Origin: Pseudorhodoferax sp032153935
Lineage (GTDB): Bacteria; Pseudomonadota; Gammaproteobacteria; Burkholderiales; Burkholderiaceae_C
DNA length: 64,000 nucleotides
Assembly: GCF_964253035.1 (NCBI RefSeq)
Contig: NZ_CAXUQL020000001.1
Span: 5,704,001 to 5,768,000, forward strand
Direction of reading: 5' to 3'
Part shown: piece by piece, positions 51,922 to 59,862 of the stretch
Layout of the letters: each line of letters begins with the position of its first letter
Position numbering within the stretch: position 1 is the stretch's first letter
Position numbers and translations under genes: made by a program
The notes under the pieces: model-generated
What the model saw: only the letters and a program-made list of their open reading frames with translations
Told to the model about the DNA's origin: nothing
The model's database searches: none

Positions 51922-52736
51922 TCACTCCTGCTCCATGCCGACGCGCGCGGCCACGGCGCGCAGCTGCGCGACTTCGCTCTCCTGGAAGGCGTCGAGCTCC
52001 TTCGGACCCATCGGCGCGGGGATGCCGCCCAGGCTCTCGATGTAGGCCGTGCCCTCGGCGCTGCGCACCACGTCCAGCACGGCCTTGGCCACCTTGGCGA
52101 CGATGGCCGGGTCGGTGCGCGCCGGAAAGAAGCCGCCGACCCAGGCATGCACCTCGTGGCCGGGGATGCCGGCCTCGGCCATGGTCGGCACCTCGGGCAG
52201 GTCGCGCAGGCGCTGCCGGCTCGTGACGGCCAGCGCGCGCAGCCGGCCGCCCTTGATCAGCGGCGCGACGGCGCTGATCTCCGCCAGCGAGTAGGCCACG
52301 TCTCCCGCCGCCAGGCCCATCACGGCGGCCGAGGTGCCCTTGTACGGCACGTGCGTGCCGGCAACGCCGGCCTGCAGGTGGTATTGCTCGATCGCCAGCC
52401 GGTAGGTGGCGGTGCCGCTGCCGAACGGCACCTTGCCGCCGCCTGCGCGCAGATGCGCCGTCAGGTCGGCCATGCTGCGCAGCGGCGAGGCGGCCGGCAC
52501 CACGAACACCATCGGAAAGCGGGCCGCCACCGCCAGCGGCGTGAACGTTGCTGCAGGCGCGGCGCGAGGAAGCGCGCGATGGTGTCGGCCCCGCTGCCGG
52601 GCGGCAGCGAGACGATGACCTTGACCGGCTTGTTCGGCCAGCCGTCGGCCGGGCCGGCCAGTGCCGGCAGCGCGCTGGCGCCGGCCAGGCCGGCCATGGC
52701 AAGCAGCGCGCGGCGGCGGATGGGGGGCTGGTGCAT
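51922..52736 (-). pseudogene. Bug substrate-binding protein gene with internal deletion and frameshift
   Basis: The start is intact (AGGAG then ATG at 52736), with signal sequence IRRRALLAMAGLAGASALPA and the block VKVIVSLPPGSGADTIARFL. After residue about 63 (APRLQQ, near 52550) the frame breaks. The downstream frame resumes at FTPLAVAARFPMVFVVPAAS and runs to a normal C-terminus. The segment that should hold the ENRPGAGG and PDGYTL blocks is missing (about 70-80 codons). The 202-codon downstream frame lacks a signal peptide. Last gene of the minus-strand operon. Confidence 0.8.
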
Positions 52737-52767
52737 GTTGGTCTCCTGGTTCGAATGGGAAAGGGGT

Positions 52768-53568
52768 TCAGGGCCGCGGCACGGCCTTGCTGCGCCCGCT
52801 GCTGAAGGCGGCCAGCCGTTCCTCGTGCTCGGGCGTGTGGTGGGCCAGCGCCTGGAACGCAGCCGAGAGTTCCAGCAGCGTGTCCAGCCGCACCTGCTCG
52901 CCCTCGCGCAGCAGCCGCTTGCCCAGGCGCAGCGCATGGCCGGGCTGGGCCGCGATCTCCTGCGCCAGCGCCAGCGCGGTCGGCATCAGCTGCTCGGGCG
53001 CGACGACCTGCGACACCAGGCCGTCCGCACGGGCCTGCTGCGCGTCGATGGCGCGGCCCGTGAAGGCCAGTTCGGCCGCGCGCGAGCGCCCCACCAGCCG
53101 CGGCAGCAGCCAGGCGCCGCCGTCGCCCGGGATCAGGCCGAGCCGCACGAAGCTGCAGGCGAAGCGGGCCTGCGCGCTGGCGATGCGGATGTCGCACAGG
53201 CAGGCCAGGTCCATGCCGGCGCCGATGGCGTGGCCGTTGACGGCCGCGATCGTCGGCACCTCCAGCGCGTACCAGGCCAGCACCATGCGCTGGATGCCGT
53301 CGCGGTAGGCGTCGCGCGAGAGCACCGGCATGCCCAGGCCGCTGCCGACCTGGTCGCGCAGCGCCTTGACGTTGCCGCCGGAAGAGAACGCGCTGCCGCT
53401 GCCGGTCAGCACCACGGCATGCACGGTGCGGTCGGCGGCGATGCGCGCGCAGGCGGCCAGCAGCGCCTCGATCGCATCGGGATCGGAGACGGCGTTCTGC
53501 GTCTGCGGCCGGTCCATGGTCAGCACCGCCACGCGGCCTTCGCGCCGCTCGGTCAGGAAGGGCGTCAT
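52768..53568 (-). CDS. Enoyl-CoA hydratase/isomerase
   Basis: Crotonase-fold protein of 266 residues. Oxyanion-hole segments are AFSSGGNVKAL and NGHAIGAGMDLACLCDIRIAS; CSFVRLGLIPGDGGAWLLPRLVG follows, where one of the two catalytic glutamates of classical hydratases is replaced by glycine/aspartate, so isomerase or other crotonase activity is possible. The ATG overlaps the Bug stop (ATGA). Acts on unsaturated CoA esters within the operon beginning at 57460. Confidence 0.85.
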   Translation of the reverse strand: MTPFLTERREGRVAVLTMDRPQTQNAVSDPDAIEALLAACARIAADRTVHAVVLTGSGSAFSSGGNVKALRDQVGSGLGMPVLSRDAYRDGIQRMVLAWYALEVPTIAAVNGHAIGAGMDLACLCDIRIASAQARFACSFVRLGLIPGDGGAWLLPRLVGRSRAAELAFTGRAIDAQQARADGLVSQVVAPEQLMPTALALAQEIAAQPGHALRLGKRLLREGEQVRLDTLLELSAAFQALAHHTPEHEERLAAFSSGRSKAVPRP

Positions 53569-54557
53569 TCGGGTTGCACGCCGGCATTGCGCGCGGCCGT
53601 GGTCCAGCGCGTGATCTCGGTGCGCAGCAGCGCGTCGAACTGCGCCGGCGTGGAGGCATGCAGCACCACGCCCTGCGCGGCGAACTGCTGGCGCAGTGCC
53701 GGGTCGGCCACGACCTGGTTGATCGCCTCGCTGAGCCGCTGCACCACCGGCGCGGGCGTGGCCGCGGGCAGCAGCACGCCATGCCAGGTGGTGGCGCTGA
53801 AGCCCTTGAGCACGGTCTCGGCCACCGTCGGCACCTGCGGCAGCACGGCGGCGCGCTCGGTGCTGGTGACGGCCAGCGCACGCACGCGCTGGTCGCGCAC
53901 GAAGGGCAGCGCGCTGCTCAGCGCGTCCAGCATGAAGTGGATGCGCCCGCCGATCAGGTCGGTCATGGCCGGCGCCGTGCCCTTGTACGGCACGTGCACG
54001 GCCGTCGTGCCGGTGCCCTGCAGCAGCAGTTCCACGCCCAGGTGCGTGATGTTGCCGATGCCGCCCGAACCATAGCTGGCCTGGCCCGGATGCGCCTTGA
54101 GGTACTGCACCAGCTGCGCCATCGTGGTGACCTCGGCCGGCAGCGCCGGCCCGGCGACGAAGATGGCGGGGATGGACGCCGGCAGCGCGACCGGTGCGAA
54201 GTCCTTGGCCGGGTCGTAGCCCATCTTCTTGTACAGCGCGGGCGTGACCGCGATGCCCGAGGAGTGGTAGAGCGCGGTGTAGCCGTCGGCCGGCGCCTTG
54301 GCGACGAACTCGCTGGCGATGTTGCCGCCGGCGCCGAGCCGGTTCTCGACGATGAACTGCTGGCCCAGCACCTCGCCGAGGCGGGCCGCCATCGCGCGCG
54401 CCACCACGTCGGTGGGGCCGCCGGCCGCGTAGGGCAGCACCAGCCGGATCGGCTTGGCCGGCCAGGCGGCCTGGGCGTGTGCGGCCCATGGCGCCAGTGC
54501 GGCGGTGGTCAGCGCGCCCAAGGTGGCGAGCAGGTGGCGTCGGTCTGGGTGAAGCAT
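53565..54557 (-). CDS. Bug-family substrate-binding protein
   Basis: Periplasmic binding protein of 330 residues; signal peptide ends at AAHAQ. Blocks: PIRLVLPYAAGGPTDVVAR, FIVENRLGAGGNIASEF, YGSGGIGNITHLGVELLLQG, VHVPYKGTAPAMTDLIGGRIHF, ending TTAARNAGVQPE. Intact, unlike the copy two genes downstream in the same operon, so it may have taken over the role of the broken one. 25 bp after a hot-dog protein gene. Confidence 0.87.
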   Translation of the reverse strand: MLHPDRRHLLATLGALTTAALAPWAAHAQAAWPAKPIRLVLPYAAGGPTDVVARAMAARLGEVLGQQFIVENRLGAGGNIASEFVAKAPADGYTALYHSSGIAVTPALYKKMGYDPAKDFAPVALPASIPAIFVAGPALPAEVTTMAQLVQYLKAHPGQASYGSGGIGNITHLGVELLLQGTGTTAVHVPYKGTAPAMTDLIGGRIHFMLDALSSALPFVRDQRVRALAVTSTERAAVLPQVPTVAETVLKGFSATTWHGVLLPAATPAPVVQRLSEAINQVVADPALRQQFAAQGVVLHASTPAQFDALLRTEITRWTTAARNAGVQPE

Positions 54558-54582
54558 GCGTGATCTCCTTGTGTTCGTGTCG

Positions 54583-55047
54583 TTAGGCGGCGCGCCGGCG
54601 CATCAGGCGCAGCGGCGTGTAGACCAGCACCGGCGTGCCGTGCTGGTTCGTCACCGTGTTGCGGGTGCGGACCAGGCCGCGGTCGGGTTTGGACGTGGCA
54701 CGCTGTTCGATGACCTCGCAGTCCAAATGCAGCGTGTCGCCGATGAACGTGGGCCCCTGCATGTCGAGCTCGGTGTGCAGGAAGGCCAGGCCCGCGGCCT
54801 GGAACGACGGTGCCACCAGCCCTTCGGCATAGGTGTAGACCAGCCCGCCCGGCACCACGCGGCCGGCGATGCCCATGGCGGCGCGGTCGGCGGGGTCGGC
54901 ATTGCCGAACAGTTCCTCGGTCAGCCAGGTCAGGTTGACGAAGCTGACCAGGTCGGTCTCGGTCACGGTGCGCTTGCGTGTGCGAAAGCGCGTGCCCACG
55001 GGCAACTCGTCCCAGTGGATGTCCAACGCAATGGGCAACAGGGCCAT
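54583..55047 (-). CDS. MaoC-like hot-dog dehydratase
   Basis: Single hot-dog protein of 154 residues. The block VSFVNLTWLTEELFGNAD precedes the central helix, and GRVVPGGLVYTYAEGL marks the substrate loop. The Asp-His pair of hydratase-2 is not obvious, so catalysis is uncertain; similar proteins are annotated as acyl dehydratases or beta-methylmalyl-CoA dehydratase-like. C-terminal TRNTVTNQHGTPVLVYTPLRLM is typical. 10 bp after the dehydrogenase stop. Confidence 0.78.
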   Translation of the reverse strand: MALLPIALDIHWDELPVGTRFRTRKRTVTETDLVSFVNLTWLTEELFGNADPADRAAMGIAGRVVPGGLVYTYAEGLVAPSFQAAGLAFLHTELDMQGPTFIGDTLHLDCEVIEQRATSKPDRGLVRTRNTVTNQHGTPVLVYTPLRLMRRRAA

Positions 55048-55057
55048 GGGTGTCTCC

Positions 55058-56224
55058 TCAATACGACTTGGGCAGGCCCAGCACCTTCTCGGCGATGAAG
55101 CACAGCACCATCTGCGGGCTGACCGGCGCGATGCGCGGGATCAGCGCCTCGCGCAGGTAGCGCTCCACGTGGTATTCCTTGGCGTAGCCGTAGCCGCCGT
55201 GCGTCATGACGGCGGCAGTGCAGGCCTTGAAGCCGGCCTCGGCCGCCAGGTACTTGGCGGCGTTGGCCTCGGCGCCGCAGTTCTCGCCACGGTCGAATTT
55301 GGCCGCCGCGTGGAAGGCCATCAGGCTGGCGGCCTCCAGCTCCATCCAGCTCTCGGCCAGCGGATGCTGCACGCCCTGGTTCTGGCCGATCGGGCGGTCG
55401 AACACGATGCGCTCCCTGGCATAGGCGGCAGCACGCGCCAGCGCGGCCCGGCCCAGGCCCACGGCCTCGCCGGCCACCAGGATGCGCTCGGCGTTCATGC
55501 CGTGCAGGATGTAGTGGAAGCCCTTGCCCTCCTCGCCGATGCGGTCGGCCTCGGGAATGCGCAGGCCGTCGATGAAGACCTGGTTGGTGTCCACCGCCTT
55601 GCGGCCCATCTTGTCGATCTCGTGCACTGCGATGCGGCTGCGGTCGAAGTCGGTGTAGAACAGCGACAGGCCCTCGGTCTTGTGCCGCACCTGCTCCAGC
55701 GGCGTGGTGCGCGCCAGCAGCAGCATCTTCTCGGCGCTGCCCGCGGTGGAGATGAAGGTCTTGGTGCCGTGCACCACATAGCCGTCGCCGCTGCGCACCG
55801 CGCGCGTCTTGAGCTGCGTGGTGTTGAGCCCGGTGTTGGGCTCGGTCACCGCGAAGCAGGTGCGCTCGCGGCCCGCGATCAGCGGCGGCAGCATGCGCTG
55901 CTTCTGCGCCTCGCTGCCGAACATCACCACCGGGTTCAGGCCGAAGATGTTCATGTGCACGGCCGAGGCGCCGCTCATGCCCGCGCCCGATTCGGCGATG
56001 GCCTGCATCATCACGGTCGCCTCGGTGATGCCCAGGCCCGAGCCGCCGTAGGCCTGCGGGATGCAGATGCCCAGCCAGCCGGCCTGGGCCAGCGCCTGGT
56101 GGAAGTCGGTGGGAAAGCCGCCTTCGCGGTCCTTGCGCAGCCAGTAGTCGGCGTCGAAGCCGGCGCAGATCTGCAGGATCGCTTCGCGGATCTCGCGGTA
56201 AGCGGGTGAGAGTGTCGAGTCCAT
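55058..56224 (-). CDS. Acyl-CoA dehydrogenase
   Basis: FAD enzyme of 388 residues. Motifs FAVTEPNTGLNTTQLKTRA, HGTKTFISTAGSAEK, FDRPIGQNQGVQHPLAESW and THGGYGYAKEYHVERYLREA are clear. The region that normally reads YEGTSQ is APVSPQ, an unusual substitution at the catalytic-base position of medium-chain enzymes. Second gene of the operon, 12 bp after the CoA-transferase stop. Likely acts on the CoA ester formed by it. Confidence 0.9.
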   Translation of the reverse strand: MDSTLSPAYREIREAILQICAGFDADYWLRKDREGGFPTDFHQALAQAGWLGICIPQAYGGSGLGITEATVMMQAIAESGAGMSGASAVHMNIFGLNPVVMFGSEAQKQRMLPPLIAGRERTCFAVTEPNTGLNTTQLKTRAVRSGDGYVVHGTKTFISTAGSAEKMLLLARTTPLEQVRHKTEGLSLFYTDFDRSRIAVHEIDKMGRKAVDTNQVFIDGLRIPEADRIGEEGKGFHYILHGMNAERILVAGEAVGLGRAALARAAAYARERIVFDRPIGQNQGVQHPLAESWMELEAASLMAFHAAAKFDRGENCGAEANAAKYLAAEAGFKACTAAVMTHGGYGYAKEYHVERYLREALIPRIAPVSPQMVLCFIAEKVLGLPKSY

Positions 56225-56236
56225 GGTGTGCTGTGT

Positions 56237-57460
56237 TCAGGGGTTCGGGTCCAGCGCGCCGCTGGCGCGCAGCGCCGCCAGCTCGGCCGGGCCGTAGCCG
56301 GCCTCGCGCAGCAGTTCCTCGCTGTGCTGGCCCAGCTGCGGCGCGAAGTGGCGTTGCGCGGGCTGCGTCTTCGACCAGCGCGCCGGCACGCGCATGGCGC
56401 GGATCGCGCCCTCGCTCGGGTGCTCCTGCGGCGTGAGGAAGTCCACCGCCTGCAGGTGCGGGTCGTCCAGCAGCGTGTCGACCGTGTGCATCGGCATGTG
56501 CGGGATGTCGGCCTCGGCCAGCACCTCGAGCCACTGCGCCGTGGTGCGGGTGGCCATGGCCTGCGCCACCATCGCGTACAGCAAGCGGATGTTCTCGGTG
56601 CGCCGGCCGATGGTGGCGAAGCGCGGGTCGTCCCGGAACAGCTCGGGCTGGCCGATCAGCGCGAAGAAGGACTGCCACTGGCGGTCGGTGTAGAACATCG
56701 TGCAGATGTAGCCGTCCAGCGTGCGGTAGGGCCGGCGGTCCGGGTTCAGGATGCGCGGGTAGCCGGTGGGGCCCAGCGGCGGCTCGAAGGTCTGGCCGCA
56801 GAGGTGGTCGCCCAGCGTGAGCTGCGCCATGGTCTCGAACATCGGGATCTCCACCGCCTGGCCCTCGCCGGTGCGCTGGCGGTGGAACAGCGCCGCGAGG
56901 ATGGCGTTGACGGCGGCGATGCCGACGATGCGGTCGGCCAGCGCGCCGGGCGCGTAGCGCGGCACCTCGCCGCCGGCCAGCACCGACAGCGCCGGGATGC
57001 CGGTGGCGCCCTGGATCAGGTCGTCGTAGGCCGGCCGCGCCGCGTACGGGCCCTGCTGGCCGAAGCCGTGCAGGCCGGCGTAGACGATGTCGGGCTTGAC
57101 CGCCGCCACGTCGGCATAGCCCAGCTGCAGCCGCTGCATGGCCTGCGGCCGCACGTTGTAGACCAGCACGTCGGCGGTGGCGGCCAGGCGCAGCAGCGCG
57201 GCGCGGCCCTCTGGGTGCTTCAAGTCCAGCACGATGCTGCGCTTGTTGCGGTTGCAGTGCAGGAACAACGCGCCCATGCCGAGGTTGCGCATCGGCCCCA
57301 GGTGGCGCGTGCTGTCGCCGGCCGGCGCTTCGACCTTGATGACATCGGCCCCCATGTCGCCCAGCAGCACGGTGGCGAAGGGGCCCATGAGCACCGAGGT
57401 CAGGTCCAGGATGCGGATGCCGGCCAACGGGCCGGCGGTGGAGGATGGTGGCGTGGTCAT
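56237..57460 (-). CDS. CaiB/BaiF-family CoA-transferase
   Basis: Family III CoA-transferase of 407 residues. Blocks GIRILDLTSVLMGPFATVLLG, GADVIKVEAPAGDSTRHLG, and catalytic aspartate in RPAYDDLIQGATGI; PRYAPGALADRIVGIAAVNA follows. The start at 57460 (MTTPPSS) is preferred to a longer frame because that would cross the repeated 43-bp motif at 57513-57555. First gene of a minus-strand operon with dehydrogenase, hot-dog protein, Bug and crotonase genes. Confidence 0.88.
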   Translation of the reverse strand: MTTPPSSTAGPLAGIRILDLTSVLMGPFATVLLGDMGADVIKVEAPAGDSTRHLGPMRNLGMGALFLHCNRNKRSIVLDLKHPEGRAALLRLAATADVLVYNVRPQAMQRLQLGYADVAAVKPDIVYAGLHGFGQQGPYAARPAYDDLIQGATGIPALSVLAGGEVPRYAPGALADRIVGIAAVNAILAALFHRQRTGEGQAVEIPMFETMAQLTLGDHLCGQTFEPPLGPTGYPRILNPDRRPYRTLDGYICTMFYTDRQWQSFFALIGQPELFRDDPRFATIGRRTENIRLLYAMVAQAMATRTTAQWLEVLAEADIPHMPMHTVDTLLDDPHLQAVDFLTPQEHPSEGAIRAMRVPARWSKTQPAQRHFAPQLGQHSEELLREAGYGPAELAALRASGALDPNP

Positions 57461-57512
57461 TGGGGGGCGGCGAAGATGCTCGGGCGGCATCGTCGGCCCC
57501 GGCGCGATCTGT

Positions 57513-57555
57513 GGCAAATACCGTTTGTGGCTCGGCCGATACTTTGCGAATATCG
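57513..57555 (-). promoter_or_regulatory. Copy A of a 43-bp repeated upstream element
   Basis: Read toward the CoA-transferase gene (minus strand): CGATA, 9 bp, TATCGGCCG, 9 bp, CGGTATTTGCC, ending 52 bp before its ATG. CGATA-N9-TATCG is an inverted repeat. The same arrangement with identical spacing is found in copy B (58573-58615), with 31 of 43 bases equal. Candidate operator/promoter for a shared regulator. Confidence 0.65.
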
Positions 57556-57571
57556 AGCCGGCCGGATGGCG

Positions 57572-57988
57572 TCAGAGTGCCACGGTGGCGTCGCCCAGGA
57601 TGCGGGTTTCGCCGGCCTGGTTCGCGGTCTGGATCTCCACCTTCACGCGGCGCTCGCCATCGGCCTCGAACTTCTGCACCACCTTGCCGGTGCAGGTGAT
57701 CTCATCGCCCAGGTGCGTGATGCCGGTGAAGCGCGCGTTGAACTGGCGGATGCGGCGCTGGTCCACCCACTGCGTGAGCAGGCGGCCCAGGTAGGCCATG
57801 GACAGCATGCCGTGCGCGAACACATCGGGCATGCCGCCGCGGCGTGCGTAGTCGATGTCGATGTGCATGGGGTTGTGGTCGTTCGACGCACCGGCGAACA
57901 GCGCCAGCGTGGTGCGGTTGATGGCCGGCAGTGCCAGCGGCGGCAGGGTGTCGCCGACCTGCAGGTCGTCGAAGGCGGGAAGGGTCAT
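57572..57988 (-). CDS. MaoC-type acyl dehydratase, catalytic subunit
   Basis: Hot-dog protein of 138 residues with the hydratase-2 dyad D37 and H42 in FAGASNDHNPMHIDIDY, then MPDVFAHGMLSMAYLG. It matches the catalytic half of heterodimeric enoyl-CoA hydratases (HadB/ChsH1-like). The non-catalytic half is encoded 35 bp upstream. Together they would hydrate a bulky enoyl-CoA. Confidence 0.87.
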   Translation of the reverse strand: MTLPAFDDLQVGDTLPPLALPAINRTTLALFAGASNDHNPMHIDIDYARRGGMPDVFAHGMLSMAYLGRLLTQWVDQRRIRQFNARFTGITHLGDEITCTGKVVQKFEADGERRVKVEIQTANQAGETRILGDATVAL

Positions 57989-58023
57989 GGCAAGGCTCCG
58001 TTGCGGGGTGAGAGGGTGGACGT

Positions 58024-58464
58024 TCAAGCGCTGCGGTGCACCAGCACCTTGCGCACGTCGGCGACGTGCTCGTTGCGCTGGTTGGTGATGCGCGTGTGCA
58101 TCACCACGAACTCCAGCGCGCCGTTCTTCTTGTCGTACACGTCGGTCACGCGGCCCTCGAACAGCAGCGTGTCGCCGGCATGGGCGACCTGGTGGTAGGT
58201 GAAGGACTGCTCGCCGTGCAGCACGCGCGGCAGTTCGATGCCGGCCTTCTCGCGCCAGTCGCTGGGCGGCTGCATCAGCTCCATCGAGAACAGGAAGGTG
58301 GGCGGCACCGGCAGGCCGGGGTGGCCGGCGTCGCGCGCCGCGGCATCGTCGAAGTAGACGGGGTCCGTCTCGCCGATGGCCTTGGCGAAAAAGCGCAGCT
58401 GTCCCGCCTCTGCGGTCACGCGCAGCGGGGGAAAGACCATGCCGATGATGTTGCGGTCGATCAT
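58024..58464 (-). CDS. MaoC N-terminal-type hot-dog protein, partner subunit
   Basis: Protein of 146 residues of the FAS1-dehydratase-like hot-dog group (HadA/HadC/ChsH2 N-domain-like). It has FFAKAIGETDPVYFDDAAA and LPVPPTFLFSMELM but not the Asp-His catalytic pair, as expected for the substrate-binding subunit of a heterodimeric hydratase. The start at 58464 is chosen because TTGGAG lies 6 nt upstream. First gene of a two-gene unit divergent from the racemase gene. Confidence 0.85.
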   Translation of the reverse strand: MIDRNIIGMVFPPLRVTAEAGQLRFFAKAIGETDPVYFDDAAARDAGHPGLPVPPTFLFSMELMQPPSDWREKAGIELPRVLHGEQSFTYHQVAHAGDTLLFEGRVTDVYDKKNGALEFVVMHTRITNQRNEHVADVRKVLVHRSA

Positions 58465-58572
58465 GAAAAGCTCCAAAGGGGAAAAGGGGCACGGCGAGCA
58501 TGGGTGCCGGCGGCCCGCCCGGCCCCCACCCGCGATGGCGAGGGGAGGGAAAACCCGCGAGCGTCACCATGG

Positions 58573-58615
58573 CGATACACCTGCGGTATCGGCCGACATC
58601 CAATCGGTATTTGCC
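58573..58615 (+). promoter_or_regulatory. Copy B of the 43-bp repeated upstream element
   Basis: CGATA (58573-58577), 9 bp, TATCGGCCG (58587-58595), 9 bp, CGGTATTTGCC (58605-58615), ending 60 bp before the racemase ATG. It lies in a 211-bp divergent region that also serves the hot-dog pair. Same order, spacing and orientation relative to the downstream gene as copy A. Confidence 0.65.
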
Positions 58616-58675
58616 GGCACCGCCCGGCCTGCTGAAAGATCCAGCCCCTGAACCAGAAGACACACGGAGACACGC

Positions 58676-59779
58676 ATGGGACCGCTCGCAGGCATCAAGA
58701 TCGTCGAACTGGCCGGCATCGGCCCCGGGCCCATGGCCGCCATGCTGCTGGCCGACCTGGGCGCCACGGTGCTGCGCATCGAACGCACCGAGCCGGCCGA
58801 CCTGGGCGTGCGGCGCCCGCAGAAGTTCAACCTGCTCATGCGCAACCGCGAGTGCATCGCGCTGGACCTGAAGCAGCCCGAGGCCGTGCAGCAGGTGCTG
58901 CAGTTCATCGACAGCGCCGACGGGCTCATCGAGGGCTTTCGCCCCGGCGTGACCGAGCGGCTGGGCCTGGGGCCGGACCCCTGCCTGGCGCGCAACCCGC
59001 GCCTGGTCTACGGCCGCATCACCGGCTGGGGCCAGACCGGGCCGCTGGCGCACGCGGCCGGCCACGACCTCAACTACATCGCGCTGACCGGCGTGCTGCA
59101 TGCCATCGGCCGCGCCGGCCAGCCGCCCACGATCCCGCTGGCGCTGACCGGCGACTTCAGCGGCGGCGCGCTGTACCTCGTGATGGGCATGCTCGCGGCG
59201 CTGCTGGAGGCGCGCAGCTCGGGCCAGGGCCAGGTGGTCGATGCGGCCATCGTGGACGGCACCACCTCCATGGCCACCGTGTTCTACGGCCTGCACGCCG
59301 CCGGCATGTGGAACCCCGCGCGCGGCAGCAACATCCTGGACTCCGGCGCGCCGTTCTACGAGGTCTACGAATGCCAGGACGGCGGCTGGATCTCGGTCGG
59401 CCCGATCGAGGCGCGCTTCTACCGGCAGTTGCTGACCCTGATCGACCTGGACCCGCAGGCCCTCGGCGCGCAGCACGACCAGGGCGCCTGGCCGCAGGCC
59501 AAGGTGCTGATCGCCCAGCGCTTCAAGACCCGCACGCGCGCCCAGTGGTGCGAACTGCTGGAGGGCACGGACGTGTGCTTCGCGCCGGTGCTGTCGTTCG
59601 ACGAGGCGCCGCGGCATCCGCAGCTGCAGGCGCGCGGCAGCTTCGTCGAGATCGACGGCGTGGTGCAGCCGGCGCCGGCGCCGCGCTTCAGCCGCAGCGT
59701 GCCGCAGACGCCGCGCCCGCCCCAGGCCGAGCCGACACGCGACATCGCCGCGGTACTGGCCGCCTGGCGCGGGGCTTGA
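58676..59779 (+). CDS. Alpha-methylacyl-CoA racemase-like (AMACR/MCR type)
   Basis: CaiB-superfamily enzyme of 367 residues that looks like an alpha-methylacyl-CoA racemase, which epimerises 2-methyl-branched acyl-CoA. The catalytic residues known from the mycobacterial MCR have counterparts: H130 in AAGHDLNYIAL, D160 in TGDFSGG and E245 in GPIEARFY. GRITGWGQTGPLA is typical. RBS CGGAGA precedes the ATG. A racemase implies methyl-branched substrates in the surrounding pathway. The regulator gene begins 83 bp downstream. Confidence 0.87.
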   Translation: MGPLAGIKIVELAGIGPGPMAAMLLADLGATVLRIERTEPADLGVRRPQKFNLLMRNRECIALDLKQPEAVQQVLQFIDSADGLIEGFRPGVTERLGLGPDPCLARNPRLVYGRITGWGQTGPLAHAAGHDLNYIALTGVLHAIGRAGQPPTIPLALTGDFSGGALYLVMGMLAALLEARSSGQGQVVDAAIVDGTTSMATVFYGLHAAGMWNPARGSNILDSGAPFYEVYECQDGGWISVGPIEARFYRQLLTLIDLDPQALGAQHDQGAWPQAKVLIAQRFKTRTRAQWCELLEGTDVCFAPVLSFDEAPRHPQLQARGSFVEIDGVVQPAPAPRFSRSVPQTPRPPQAEPTRDIAAVLAAWRGA

Positions 59780-59862
59780 ACGCGCTGCCGGCCCCGGGCA
59801 GTACCATCGCGCGCCTGGCCAGGCCCGACGGCGGCCCGGCCCCGCTGCCTGCTCCACCCGCC

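Noticed and set aside
50884..54075. 1063-codon plus-strand frame
   Set aside because: Runs antisense through several supported genes and in a different frame from the LysR gene; amino-acid bias is that of a shadow frame.
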